Positions 33,070 through 42,703 of a stretch of 64,000 bases of DNA are shown piece by piece (position 1 is the stretch's first letter; every line of letters begins with the position of its first letter). The notes under the pieces were generated by a model. It worked only from the letters and a program-made list of their open reading frames with translations, made no database searches and was not told the DNA's origin. This stretch comes from Bradyrhizobium sp. WSM3983. GTDB taxonomy: Bacteria; Pseudomonadota; Alphaproteobacteria; Rhizobiales; Xanthobacteraceae. The stretch lies in the NCBI RefSeq assembly GCF_000473045.1, contig NZ_AXAY01000035.1, positions 1 to 64,000 on the forward strand. The letters run 5' to 3'. The position numbers were made by a program, and so were the translations under genes.

Positions 33070-36000
33070 ATGAAAGGTCGAGATTCTCTCTTGTCACAAG
33101 GTACATCTAGTTCAGCAAGCGGTGCGACCGCAGCCCAAGCCGGCTACGAGTATCAGCTCAACGTATCGGTTCTAGCGGCGCTGCGATTGCTGCTGATTAC
33201 GAAATCGGCGACGCGCATCACGTTAGAACCTGCGAATGAAGAGGATCTGGAAGCGGACCTAACACCCAACCAACCCGGCCGGGTGGTACCGAGCGCGAAC
33301 CTTGCGAGCGGCTACAAGCTCGTTGTCCAAGTGAAGTACCGCGGGGGTGAACCCTGGTCTATCGAGGACTTCGACAACTTGCTAAAGCACGGAGAGAGGA
33401 GAACGCCGGCGAAGCATCATCTCGATGATCCGGACGCGCGGTTTCTGTTGGTCACCAACGCTGACGCCAAAGGCGTCGCCCGGAATTTACTCGTCTCCGA
33501 CTTTGAGGAGCAACCGAACCCACAGGAATTTCCGCCGTCACTCAGGACGACACTGCCCTATGCTCCAGAGGGACGCATCGCGATCCGAGGCGGCGCTACC
33601 GAACGATTAATTGAGTTGGAGATCGGCCATATATTGAGCGAATTGCTTCGCGTCCCACACTCGCGTCAGATGCAGTGTCGCGAACAACTCTGCCAAGAAG
33701 CTCGACGCAGAATGCGTGGGACCAGTCCGGGCGTCTGGACACGAGATGATTTATTGGCAACGATCCGCGCCCACGGCGGATCCTTGGCCAGCGCAGCGGA
33801 ACTCGTAGGGTTCGTCAGGCCATCGAACTTCGATGAAATGGGATCTCTCCTGCAAAAGCGAAATGCGATCGTAATCACCGGGCCTTCCGGGACAGGAAAG
33901 ACGCTGGCTGCAATTGCGCTTTGCGAGATGGCCCGTCAGCACGACGGACGAATCGATATTGTCTCCGTAAACCCGAATGATGAACCATCGATTACCAGGC
34001 GATTGATCGATACCGGTCCCACGCTTTTCTACGTCGAGGACCCCTGGGGCCAATATAGTCTGAGACGCGGGTCTGAAGCCTGGACAGAGCAACTACCACG
34101 TTTGTTGAGGGACGCGCGTCCTGGGCATCAATATGTCGTAACTTCCCGCAGCGACATGCTCGGCCGAGCCCGCGCCAACGACGGGTTGAAGCGTTGGTCG
34201 ATCGAGCTGAACGCGGATCAATATAGCAACGGGGAGCTGGCACATATCTATGATAAGCGCATGGACCTGCTCGCGACCGATCTTCAGCCCAAAGCGCTTA
34301 AATTCCGAAAGGATACGCTCGAAGCCCTGGAGACCCCGCTTGAGCTGGACTTATTCTTTACCAACCTCGCTGACGGGCCTCGGTCGGAGGAGGTGGATCG
34401 TGCGTTCTTTCGACGCCTGCTCGGCCTAGCCCACCGAGATGCCGTCGAGGGCGTCGTCGTCAAGTATCTCGGTTCGACCGACGAGATCGGCCTTTCTGCC
34501 GTCATATGGGGCCTGCTCGCGGCGCGAGGTCAAATCGATCGCACCCAGCTAACCGCACTACAGCGTCAGTTGCGAAGGTCCGATGCCGGATTGGCGGATG
34601 GGCTAGAAAAGACGATCGACCGCCTAGTCGCGACACGCCACCTCCGCCAGCCACGACGTACGGTTTCATTCGCGCACCCGAGCGTCCGCGCGGGGTTCGA
34701 AACGTTCGTAAAGGAGAACTGGTCTCGCAGTGAGGCGGCCCTCGAGTCACTTCTTACGGCGCTCACTGAACTGACGGGTGCCCATCGCGCATGGGGTTTG
34801 GAAACGGCGGCACGTGCGCTGGATGCAGCCAATGATCTGTGGACGACGATCGAGGGAATGGACGGCACGTTCCAGGCACGGGACGAAAGCCGCTCCGCGA
34901 TTGATAACTGGCTCGAGGAATCCCTGCTTGACACTGATGCCGATTTCCAGGCCCTGCTGCAGTTGGCGGCAGATGTTGGCACGAGCAGGTCTATCCCCTC
35001 TGAACTAGCGCGATGGTTTATCAGAGGGGTTCGACGAGGCGGTGCGTTCTTTATCGACGATTGGGAACCGCCAAGCTTTGACGATGACTGGTACGAGCGA
35101 GTTTCGGCTGATCCCCGCTCGGCACGTATCGCCGATCGCTTCATTCGCGAGCAGCTTCCACAGGACCACGGAGCCTATGGCCGCGACCTCGTAAACAAAC
35201 TCGACCGGATTGCAACTGGTCTTACACCCGCGTTCCTTGCGGTCGCTCACAAATTGATCGGGACAGGGCTCGATCGAAACGTCGACGCAGTAGCGGAAGG
35301 CGCGGTCCGAGATCTCGCGGGATACGAGGCTGTGTTGATCGAGGCACTCGACGATCTGGCAGCCATACGGCGATCGCGCCGAGAAAACACCGGCAAGGAG
35401 TGGCGAGCGATTGAGGATGGTGAGTACGACAAAGGTTATGAGGAATATTACGCCTCGCAAGATGACGATAGGGACTACGCATCAGGTGTCTTCGTTGACA
35501 CCTTCATCGAAACCATGCGTACCGCCGGCCGCTGGCAGGATCTGGCCAACCACGCGCGGCTAACAGACTTCGCTTGGAACTGGGCGCTGGAGGTCTCTGG
35601 CGCCAACGCTACGGCTACTCCAGCCGAAATACGTACGGTTCTGGAAGCGACCCGCAAGAGCGGCGATGAGGAAGCAGGCTGGAATGCGGCGCGTCAGTGT
35701 TGGGATGCGACCTTGGAGAAGCTTCTGGCGGAACGGATCTTGTCGCAGCCGGATGATGAGGGCTTGCGCAGGTCCCTGATACAATGCGCGTGCACCGCGG
35801 CCCCGTCAGTCTTGATCAATTGCCTGGAGACGCCTGCAGCGTCACCCTCAGTGTTCGTTCATCTGTTGGTCGATATTTATGCCGTTCAAGCGCGTGTCGA
35901 AGCAGAACGATTAGAATCGCTACTGGCGAAAGTCTGTCCAGAGGCAAGGGAACTACTTGAGGCGTTTGAAACCAAGAAGCAAGGGCCAGGTCCGGTAGGA

Positions 36001-37053
36001 GCAGCTGCCCTCGCCTTGCTTGAGGCTGCAGTCGCTGTCGCGGCGTCGACCGTGCTAGGTGTGATCGTTCCAGTGATGATCGCGAGTGGATCAAAGCCGG
36101 CCGGCGCTGTCCAGAGATGGCTCACGGAAGCAAAGGACGGCGCCGACGCAGCTGCCGCAACGGAGGCGGCGATTGCGATTGACGAGGAACCTCTTGTCTG
36201 GCTGGCCCTACACCATAATCGCGCCGACGCGCGTCAAAAGGCACTTGAATATCTGGCATCAAAGCTACCAAATCCGCTCCCCAACGAGATCCTAGGTCTT
36301 GCGAGTGACAAAGGTAGTCGGGTTCGCCGCAGTTTGACGACTGCCCTCAGTAGTCGGCCCCATGCGGAGCATTTTCCGATACTCATGCGGCTCACTCTGG
36401 ACCGATGGTCGGATGCCGAGCCGCACTATCAAGAGCCAGACTCCTATCCGATTGCACGCGAATCTGTGGCCGCGCTAGACAAGTATGGATCGCTCGATGA
36501 TGAGAGCGGAACCAAGCTGATCGAGTTGGCCAAGGAGACCTCCGACCCGCAGCTGCGCCGGGATGCGCTTAGCGCCGCGGCCCGGCTTTGCGGCCCGGCA
36601 ATTCGACGCCAGATTTGGTCGCTCTTTGCGGACAAGGCGCTTGGTTGGCCGCGCGTCGATGCCATTGACGCATTGAGCACCGCCAGCACGGTCGAGCTCG
36701 AAATCGTCGGGAAGATCACCGCAGACCGCTTGATGAGATTGCCGGCGCCGCTGGCGGCCTCTGCCACGGTTCTGGTGGGCGCGCATCTCCCAGTCGCCGA
36801 TGCAGTTCAGATATTTGAGCGAGTCGGACATTCCCAATCGCACCGCGCGTTGCTGCTCCTCGGGGCCGCCGCGTTGGAGAGCCGTGACCGTGGGGCTGCG
36901 CTTGGTCTCCTCGGGTTGCTCGACGCCGGCCATCCCGCACAAAGATTGCTGGCACCTAGTGAGCTTCTACCGCCGACTGTTCTCGACGATCTTGGTCACG
37001 TCCGAATTCGACGATATGTGGGCCAGTGGCTCAGGCATCGAATTGCAAAGTGA
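33070..37053 (+). CDS. Cap4/DUF4297-like nuclease fused to STAND NTPase with helical repeats (Avs-like)
   Basis: The product is 1327 residues. The N-terminus (about 15-210) resembles the Cap4/DUF4297 PD-(D/E)XK nuclease: AAQAGYEYQLNVSVLAALRL, acidic EEDLEADL, then LVVQVKYRGGEPWS with the catalytic Lys, and FLLVTNADAKG. The NTPase has Walker A IVITGPSGTGKT (about 268-277), Walker B-like TLFYVEDPWGQY (about 318-329) and YVVTSRSD. This is the pattern of nSTAND3-type proteins. Residues from about 480 onward are helical repeats, HEAT-like near the C-terminus (NRADARQKALEYLASKLP, SDPQLRRDALSAAARL). The Avs model would have a phage protein bound by the repeats trigger DNA cleavage; for this protein that is inference. 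Confidence 0.8.
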   Translation: MKGRDSLLSQGTSSSASGATAAQAGYEYQLNVSVLAALRLLLITKSATRITLEPANEEDLEADLTPNQPGRVVPSANLASGYKLVVQVKYRGGEPWSIEDFDNLLKHGERRTPAKHHLDDPDARFLLVTNADAKGVARNLLVSDFEEQPNPQEFPPSLRTTLPYAPEGRIAIRGGATERLIELEIGHILSELLRVPHSRQMQCREQLCQEARRRMRGTSPGVWTRDDLLATIRAHGGSLASAAELVGFVRPSNFDEMGSLLQKRNAIVITGPSGTGKTLAAIALCEMARQHDGRIDIVSVNPNDEPSITRRLIDTGPTLFYVEDPWGQYSLRRGSEAWTEQLPRLLRDARPGHQYVVTSRSDMLGRARANDGLKRWSIELNADQYSNGELAHIYDKRMDLLATDLQPKALKFRKDTLEALETPLELDLFFTNLADGPRSEEVDRAFFRRLLGLAHRDAVEGVVVKYLGSTDEIGLSAVIWGLLAARGQIDRTQLTALQRQLRRSDAGLADGLEKTIDRLVATRHLRQPRRTVSFAHPSVRAGFETFVKENWSRSEAALESLLTALTELTGAHRAWGLETAARALDAANDLWTTIEGMDGTFQARDESRSAIDNWLEESLLDTDADFQALLQLAADVGTSRSIPSELARWFIRGVRRGGAFFIDDWEPPSFDDDWYERVSADPRSARIADRFIREQLPQDHGAYGRDLVNKLDRIATGLTPAFLAVAHKLIGTGLDRNVDAVAEGAVRDLAGYEAVLIEALDDLAAIRRSRRENTGKEWRAIEDGEYDKGYEEYYASQDDDRDYASGVFVDTFIETMRTAGRWQDLANHARLTDFAWNWALEVSGANATATPAEIRTVLEATRKSGDEEAGWNAARQCWDATLEKLLAERILSQPDDEGLRRSLIQCACTAAPSVLINCLETPAASPSVFVHLLVDIYAVQARVEAERLESLLAKVCPEARELLEAFETKKQGPGPVGAAALALLEAAVAVAASTVLGVIVPVMIASGSKPAGAVQRWLTEAKDGADAAAATEAAIAIDEEPLVWLALHHNRADARQKALEYLASKLPNPLPNEILGLASDKGSRVRRSLTTALSSRPHAEHFPILMRLTLDRWSDAEPHYQEPDSYPIARESVAALDKYGSLDDESGTKLIELAKETSDPQLRRDALSAAARLCGPAIRRQIWSLFADKALGWPRVDAIDALSTASTVELEIVGKITADRLMRLPAPLAASATVLVGAHLPVADAVQIFERVGHSQSHRALLLLGAAALESRDRGAALGLLGLLDAGHPAQRLLAPSELLPPTVLDDLGHVRIRRYVGQWLRHRIAK

Positions 37054-37179
37054 TGATTGCGGGCGGTGCGCACAACGGCTTACGGACGTGGCGAGGTGCC
37101 TCGCTGTCGTTCTCTAGAGAACACTGCCCGATTGTTGTCGAGGCTCACCTGTTATGGTTTCCGCGTTGTAGGGATCAAG

Positions 37180-37965
37180 ATGATAACAACGATCACGCCG
37201 CCGACGTGGCAAGATCTCCAGTTTGAAGTTGCGCGCGTTCTTGCGGAATGTGGCTTTATCGTCGCGGTCGAGAGAGTTACTCCCACCGTGAGGGGGAGCG
37301 TTGAAATCGACGTGTATGCGGAGGAGCTAGTTCGCGGCCGCCGCTATGTCGTTCTCTGCGAGTGCAAGTATTGGAAATCCGCCGTTCCCCGAAATGTCGT
37401 CCACGGATTTAGGACCGTCGTCGCCGATACAGGCGCACACAAGGGCTACATCATCAGTATGAATGGATTTCAGGCTGGCTCTTTCATGGCCGCCGACGCA
37501 ACCAATCTCGAATTGGTGACCTGGGAGCAATTTCAGGAATCGTTCGAGTCCTCGTGGCTGATCAACTGTTTTTCTCCAAAGCTGTTGGCAGAGCTCAATG
37601 GTCTCATGACACATTCAGAGCCGTTCCTACCACTCTGGTTTCCAGAGCTTTCGGATGAGGACAAAGGGATTTTCCTGGCTCTCAAGAAAAAGCATACCGA
37701 ACTCGGGTGGCTCCTGCAGACTCTTGCCATGCATTCGCATACGCGCAGCAACCTCCCGTACCCAAAGCTGCCGCTCATCGCCAGTTTAGGCGACAAGTTT
37801 GATTTGAAGGAGGTGCCCGATTCGATCAAGAATGCGATGGGATATCGCGAGGTTCTGGAGAGCGCCCTTGAATATGGGGGCAAAGCGCTTGCTGAATTCC
37901 GTGCCCTGCGCGACAAAGCGGTCAAACCCAGTGATGCAAGCGCCGTGCGTCGGCATCAGGCCTGA
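37180..37965 (+). CDS. Mrr-like restriction endonuclease-fold protein
   Basis: The product is 261 residues from ATG 37180. TWQDLQFEVARVLAECGF, then VEIDVYAEE (Asp44) and VVLCECKYWKS (Glu61, Lys63) give a PD-(D/E)XK active site of the Mrr type, with AHKGYIISMNGFQAGSFM as the following conserved strand. The C-terminal 120 residues are helical and unrecognised. It starts 126 bases after the STAND-nuclease gene in the same direction, so it is probably part of the same defence locus. A reading from 37057 is also open but lacks a good start. Confidence 0.75.
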   Translation: MITTITPPTWQDLQFEVARVLAECGFIVAVERVTPTVRGSVEIDVYAEELVRGRRYVVLCECKYWKSAVPRNVVHGFRTVVADTGAHKGYIISMNGFQAGSFMAADATNLELVTWEQFQESFESSWLINCFSPKLLAELNGLMTHSEPFLPLWFPELSDEDKGIFLALKKKHTELGWLLQTLAMHSHTRSNLPYPKLPLIASLGDKFDLKEVPDSIKNAMGYREVLESALEYGGKALAEFRALRDKAVKPSDASAVRRHQA

Positions 37966-38037
37966 AGTCGTGTACCACTTCGCGCCCGAGAGTCATCGGT
38001 TGCGACGGGATCGGGCCGCTGCCGACCCGGATCATAC

Positions 38038-38643
38038 CTATCCGGCAATTGGCTCGATCTTCGCCCAGGAATCCTCCGTCAGGCGCAAGAAGTTCATAAG
38101 CAGCACGTGCCCTTGTTCCGTGAGTATCGATTCTGGATGAAACTGCACGCCAAATGTTGGTTGGAAACGATGCGCGAGCGCCATGACCTCGCCTTCGTCC
38201 GAACGCGCCGTCACCGTGAGATGCGGCGCGCACGCCTCATCCAGCTCAACAACAAGAGAATGGTAGCGCCCAACGCGAAGTGGAGACGGGAGCTCCTTGA
38301 ATAGCCCCCGACCGTCATGCGTTACAGTGGAGGACCGACCATGCATAGGGCGACGTGCACGGGCCACGCGTCCGCCGAAAACGCTCCCAATACACTGGTG
38401 TCCGAGGCAAATGCCGAAAAGGGGTACGCGACCTGAAAGCTCGCGAACGACGGCCGTGGATATTCCGGCCTCAAGTGGAGTGCAGGGACCGGGCGAGATG
38501 ACCACGGCGCGCGGCTTCAGGCCAACAAGGTCCGTGACGCTGATCGCGTCGTTCCGGACCACCTCCGCCTCCTCACCAAGGTTGCGGAAATAGCGGGCAA
38601 TGTTGAAGACGAAGGAGTCGTAGTTGTCGATGATGACAATCAA
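38038..38643 (-). CDS. pabA: Aminodeoxychorismate/anthranilate synthase glutamine amidotransferase subunit
   Basis: The product is 201 residues. It is a class I glutamine amidotransferase with MIVIIDNYDSFVFN, the nucleophile Cys79 in FGICLGHQ, and the His-Glu pair in GVQFHPESILT. It supplies ammonia to the partner subunit. PabA and TrpG are alike in sequence; the choice of PabA comes from the overlap (4 bases) with the pabB-type gene upstream. The two form a short operon for p-aminobenzoate, a folate precursor. Confidence 0.85.
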   Translation of the reverse strand: MIVIIDNYDSFVFNIARYFRNLGEEAEVVRNDAISVTDLVGLKPRAVVISPGPCTPLEAGISTAVVRELSGRVPLFGICLGHQCIGSVFGGRVARARRPMHGRSSTVTHDGRGLFKELPSPLRVGRYHSLVVELDEACAPHLTVTARSDEGEVMALAHRFQPTFGVQFHPESILTEQGHVLLMNFLRLTEDSWAKIEPIAG

Positions 38644-40049
38644 AATGCACCCCTTCGTTCAGCACGAAATGCATCGAAGATGCGCTCCGCCTTGGCGAGC
38701 GTCTCCTCGTATTCGGCCTCGGGGTCCGACATCGCCGTAATGCCGCTGCCTGCATGAAAGACGGCCGCATCGCCGTCGATCGTTACAGTGCGAATCGCAA
38801 TGTTTGTGTCCATGTGCCCGTTAAAGCCGATGAAGCCAATCGCTCCGCAATAGAGCTCGCGTGCCACACGCTCGATTTCCGCTATAATTTCCATCGAGCG
38901 CACCTTTGGTGCTCCGGTAATGGAGCCGCCGGGAAAGCAAGCGCGAAGTAAGGTAACGGCGTCCTGGTCTCCTGCAAGTTCACCCGTAACGACCGACACG
39001 AGATGGTGCACTGAGGCATAGGATTCGAGGTCGCACAGCGCTGGGACCTCGACCGAAGGTGCAGTGCAAACGCGAGACAGATCATTACGCAGGAGGTCGA
39101 CGATCATAATGTTCTCGGCGCGGTCCTTTTCAGACGCAACGAGGACTTCAGCTCGGCGTTTGTCTTCCTTCCAATCAGCGGAACGCGCGATCGTGCCCTT
39201 GATGGGGCGCGTTTCGACCCGGCCTCCGCCAAGCTTCAGGAAGCGCTCCGGTGAGCTCGATGCGACGGTCAGCTTGCCATAGCGCAGGAGCGCCCCAAAC
39301 GGTGCGGGGTTTGATGATCGTAGCTCGCTGTAGAAGGTGAGGGGGTCGAAGGAAGTCGGCACCCTGGCGCTGAAGCGCTGCGCAATGTTGGCTTGGAAGA
39401 CGTCTCCGGCCAGAATCAAGCCGACGACGCGCTTGACCGCCGCAATATAGTCATCGCGGCTGAAGTTCGAATGCCAGGCGCCCACGCTGCCGGACGATGC
39501 ATCCCGCGGCGTTTCTGCGCGGGCAAGGAGAGATGCAAATTCGTCAGCTCGGCGGTGCGCACGCTCTACGCGGCGAATAGGATCCTGCTCCGGCCATCCG
39601 GTCGAAACGATCCAGCATTTGTTGTGCCGGTGGTCGTAGCTCACGACTACGTCATAGAAATGCAGGAGCGATTGGGGCAATCCTTGGCCGGGAATTACGG
39701 ACGTCGGCAAGTGCTCTAACGTCCTGTTTAGATCGTAAGCAAGGAAGCCGGCCGCGCCTCCCTGGAACGGGGGGAGATCGGAGCGATGCTCTTGCGAATA
39801 GTTGGCGAGAAGGGCACGAAGAGCTTCCCACGGGTCGCCCTCAAGAGCCTCTTCGTTCCAACTCGCCTGTCCGTCCGCGACCATAAAGGTACCGAACGGG
39901 TCGCAGCTCAGATATGAATAGCGGCCGAGCAATTCATGCGTTGCCGCGCTATCAAGAAACGTAAGCTGCGATCGATGCGCCAAACGTCGCATCGCCGTGA
40001 CGGGCTCGATCCACTGCAGCTCGCGGACGTGCACTGGGCTGTCAATCAC
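38640..40049 (-). CDS. pabB: Aminodeoxychorismate synthase component I
   Basis: The product is 469 residues. It is a chorismate-binding enzyme: the N-terminal part is AGFLAYDLNRTLE, and the catalytic domain has DVFQANIAQRFSAR, SSSPERFLKL, ETRPIKGTIARS, ENIMIVDLLRNDLSRVC and FPGGSITGAPKVRSMEII. The PIKGT motif favours PabB over TrpE (PIAGT-type), because the Lys forms the intermediate with chorismate. It converts chorismate and ammonia to 4-amino-4-deoxychorismate with PabA. The start lies near the Dabb-domain gene, 99 bases away, in the same direction. Confidence 0.9.
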   Translation of the reverse strand: MIDSPVHVRELQWIEPVTAMRRLAHRSQLTFLDSAATHELLGRYSYLSCDPFGTFMVADGQASWNEEALEGDPWEALRALLANYSQEHRSDLPPFQGGAAGFLAYDLNRTLEHLPTSVIPGQGLPQSLLHFYDVVVSYDHRHNKCWIVSTGWPEQDPIRRVERAHRRADEFASLLARAETPRDASSGSVGAWHSNFSRDDYIAAVKRVVGLILAGDVFQANIAQRFSARVPTSFDPLTFYSELRSSNPAPFGALLRYGKLTVASSSPERFLKLGGGRVETRPIKGTIARSADWKEDKRRAEVLVASEKDRAENIMIVDLLRNDLSRVCTAPSVEVPALCDLESYASVHHLVSVVTGELAGDQDAVTLLRACFPGGSITGAPKVRSMEIIAEIERVARELYCGAIGFIGFNGHMDTNIAIRTVTIDGDAAVFHAGSGITAMSDPEAEYEETLAKAERIFDAFRAERRGAF

Positions 40050-40148
40050 CGATGAATTGCATGCTGTGAGATGTGCTCAGATTGCGATCCCTACTCAATC
40101 GAGAGGCGCTCGTCTGGGGCCCGGAGACCATCCAGGCCGATTGTCAGG

Positions 40149-40508
40149 TTAGCCCCCGCCAGTCGGCTCGAGGCCCCGAGCGACTTGACCTGCTGCTGCC
40201 ATTGAGGCGAAGCGCGCATCCGTTGATACGGTGTAGTCGGCCGCAAACCGCAGCTCGCGGAGCGGTCGCACCCGACTAATCGATTCCTGGTACAGCTCAT
40301 GAGCCCTGTAGGCTGCGAGTTCCCTCTCGTTGTCGAACTCACCGTAGACCACAACGTCGATATCGTTGCCGAACTGGTCGGTCTTGCGATTGCGACCAAC
40401 CTCCAGCAGGCGTGCATGCGGGATTGTGGTGAGAATTGACAGGCCTTCGATCATTTCGTCGATCCGGGCCTTATCCTTGGCGGTAAACAAAACGATGTGA
40501 CGAATCAT
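40149..40508 (-). CDS. Dabb-domain (stress-responsive A/B barrel) protein
   Basis: The product is 119 residues from ATG 40508 (MIRHIVLFTAKDKARIDEM). The beta-strand/helix pattern with IDVVVYGEFDNERELAAYRAHELYQ is that of Dabb proteins, small dimeric alpha/beta-barrel proteins, some of which are enzymes or stress proteins. The substrate is unknown. It is in the same direction as pabB and pabA and could be the first gene of that operon. Confidence 0.78.
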   Translation of the reverse strand: MIRHIVLFTAKDKARIDEMIEGLSILTTIPHARLLEVGRNRKTDQFGNDIDVVVYGEFDNERELAAYRAHELYQESISRVRPLRELRFAADYTVSTDARFASMAAAGQVARGLEPTGGG

Positions 40509-41448
40509 GAATGGCCTTGGGTTGATATCGCAAGTAGGCGCATAACTATCTTGGCATTGAGCCCGCTGCAACATTACCGCGGCGCGTCGCAATCGCCACC
40601 ATGGCATCGCTGCTGGAGCTTCTGCCCGTGGTCAAGCGGGGTCCATTTGCGGCACGTGACCGCAGTCCGGGCCCAGCGGCCAGCGCGCGCGCTTCAGACC
40701 GCACGACGTGAGCCGCCGGTACTCAGTCATGGTGCCTCGGTGTCGGGATGAAACCGCTCTCAAATCCAGCCACACGCCATCGGTCTTGCAAGCTCTCCTT
40801 GTTGGGATCTCCGCAGACCAAAGGGGCCGCGTGAATTCGTCCTTCGTCCATGCGCTTATCGGTAGTCACCAGCACGACCCGCCTCTTCCGGGAGCCAATA
40901 GCCGCTCATGAGGTGCAACCCACATCGGCTTTTTGAGGCGGTTGATGGTCGCGGCACGTGAGCGCTCCAGCTTTGTCGAGACGGCATCGCGATCGGGCCG
41001 GCCACGACCTGGGCGACACGCTCGAGACGTCGTCCTCGATAGGCCCGGTCGTGCGCAGCCACTCTAGGCGTTGCAGAAGCAGCTTTGGACCGATCTACGA
41101 TCGGGCTCAGCTGGTCGGATGTCAGCCGATCGTCCCTCTGCAGTGCGGCCGCTATGCCGAACCAATAGCCGATTTCTACGATGAATTTCTGCGCCAAATC
41201 GAGAAACATCGCATGATGGGTGCGCTGGCAGGAAGGAGATTGGCGAATTTCTTCTAGAGCAAGGAGATAAACTTTCCGCTTATCGACGGTGCCCGATCGA
41301 AAGGTGCGCAGGTCAAGGTCAAGGCAACGAGTGTAGGCGGAAATGGATGCCGAAGCGCGGCGCGGATTGAGCTACGTCGCGCCCTGCCACGCGTCGCAAG
41401 CCTGAGCCTTCCAACGAGCAAGGGGAGATGCAGAAATTGGAGACTGAC
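40509..41448. other. Stretch without a supported gene
   Basis: I see no gene I can defend. A 117-codon minus-strand frame at 40856-41209 (MFLDLAQKFIVEIGYWF) could be a decayed helical protein, but later parts do not look protein-like. Confidence 0.45.
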
Positions 41449-41634
41449 ATGTCCAAAGACCATCAAAAACTTCAGCGCAACACCGTCAAACGGTGCGCCA
41501 TCTGCGCCGGAAAGTTTGGCCTTATTCGTTACTACTCTTCGCGAACCGCCCTCTGCTCAAAGAGATGCGTTGAGCACTTCAAGTCCCGTTGCGAAGCGGA
41601 CAGCAATTGGTTGCGGCGATTACCTGCTGCCTGA
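41449..41634 (+). CDS. Small Cys-rich (zinc-finger-like) protein
   Basis: The product is 61 residues from ATG 41449, with GGAG 7 bases upstream. Paired cysteines occur in KRCAICAGKFG and ALCSKRCVEHFKSRC, a likely zinc-binding treble-clef pattern of the kind seen in small rhizobial proteins. The rest is basic (RYYSSRTA, NWLRRLPAA). Function is unknown; nucleic-acid binding is possible. A second Cys-rich gene lies just downstream at 41799. Confidence 0.6.
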   Translation: MSKDHQKLQRNTVKRCAICAGKFGLIRYYSSRTALCSKRCVEHFKSRCEADSNWLRRLPAA

Positions 41635-41798
41635 GTGGTCACCGGCGGCTGAGACGGCGCCCGACCGGAGGACGCGCCTCCTACTGCGGTCCGGAGTGCC
41701 GCACGTTTACTGCGGCGTCGAAATCGTTGACGTCGATTAGCGCGCGACAATCTCGCGAACTGCGCACCGACCTCAGGGAAGGCGTGGATCTCACCATC

Positions 41799-42194
41799 AT
41801 GAAGTTCGTATTGGTCAATCACAGAGCCCCACTTAACAGCGCGGCTTGTACCGCATGCGCGGAAGTTCTCGGCACCGGATACCTGCGGGACGTGTCGACG
41901 CAGAGGCCGTACTGTGGTTACGATTGCTACCTTCGCTATGAAGCCAGGAGCCTGTTGATGCCCTGGCTGAAAACGTCATGTGCCGAAGCGAATGCCTCGA
42001 AGCTTCACGCCTCGCCGCTCGAACTCATGACGTCGTTTGCCGCAGCATCCTGCTGGTATTCGATGTCACTTGCAGCCTTGCGGGTGGGGGAGCTCATGGC
42101 CGTAGCGCTGTCTAACACTGTGCGCGAGGGAACATGGACGTTTGGTTCGCTCCCGTGGCGGGGCTATGGAGGCGGCCCCAGCCCGCCGCAATGA
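41799..42194 (+). CDS. Conserved hypothetical Cys-containing protein
   Basis: The product is 131 residues from ATG 41799 (MKFVLVNHRAPLNSAACTACAEVLG). Two CxxC-like pairs (ACTACAE and RPYCGYDCYLRYE) suggest a zinc ribbon. I have seen similar proteins in Bradyrhizobium symbiosis regions but know no function. Between this gene and the one at 41449 lies another Cys fragment (SYCGPECRTFTAAS, about 41680-41730) in the same frame. It may be a remnant of a related gene. Confidence 0.55.
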   Translation: MKFVLVNHRAPLNSAACTACAEVLGTGYLRDVSTQRPYCGYDCYLRYEARSLLMPWLKTSCAEANASKLHASPLELMTSFAAASCWYSMSLAALRVGELMAVALSNTVREGTWTFGSLPWRGYGGGPSPPQ

Positions 42195-42268
42195 GGTCCG
42201 CCGAGCTAGATGCGTCGATGCAGATACCAAGAAGCAGCTCCGTTGTTGCAAGTTTTAGGAACACCAAA

Positions 42269-42703
42269 ATGGCGGAGCATAGCTTCTGGCGCTTCTCGCG
42301 TACTTTGCATCGCGCGATCAATGACCGGCATTTTGAGTACATCGAGGCCCTCCTCGACGAGGAGGTCGACTGGACGCTCTATGGTCCGACCGACATGTTT
42401 CCATTTCTCGGCACTCGGCACGGCAAGCGCGCCGCGCTCGGCGTCATCCGGGAGATCTCTGACAATGTCCAAATTCGCCGTTTCGACCGCGAGACTACCA
42501 TGCTCGGCGTCGATTCCGCAGCCTCCATGCTGCGCTGTTCCCTGACGGCGCGCCAATCCGACAAGTCCATCTCGCTGCGCGTGGCGCAGTTCGCCCAGTT
42601 CAAGGCCGGTCGGCTCATCAGGATGCGTGTGCTCGTCGACACCTTTGATCTCGTCGAGCAGGCACTCGGCCGGCAAATTCATCTCCCGAAGATGACAAGC
42701 TGA
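42269..42703 (+). CDS. SnoaL/NTF2-like fold protein
   Basis: The product is 144 residues from ATG 42269, with TTTAGGA about 9 bases upstream. The pattern FSRTLHRAINDRHFEYIEALLDEEVDW, then GPTDMFPFLGTRHGKRAALGVI, and C-terminal strands (LRVAQFAQFKAGRLIRMRVLVD) is that of SnoaL/ketosteroid-isomerase-like proteins. The substrate is unknown. It lies on the + strand, convergent with bioR. Confidence 0.75.
   Translation: MAEHSFWRFSRTLHRAINDRHFEYIEALLDEEVDWTLYGPTDMFPFLGTRHGKRAALGVIREISDNVQIRRFDRETTMLGVDSAASMLRCSLTARQSDKSISLRVAQFAQFKAGRLIRMRVLVDTFDLVEQALGRQIHLPKMTS

Noticed and set aside
38640..40049. Anthranilate synthase TrpE as an alternative to PabB
   Set aside because: The PIKGT motif carries the PabB-specific lysine. 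TrpE would have an Ala/Gly type at this position.
40856..41209. 117-codon minus-strand frame, considered as a phasin-like gene
   Set aside because: Only the first 30 residues look protein-like. The rest does not match phasins in any frame I tried.
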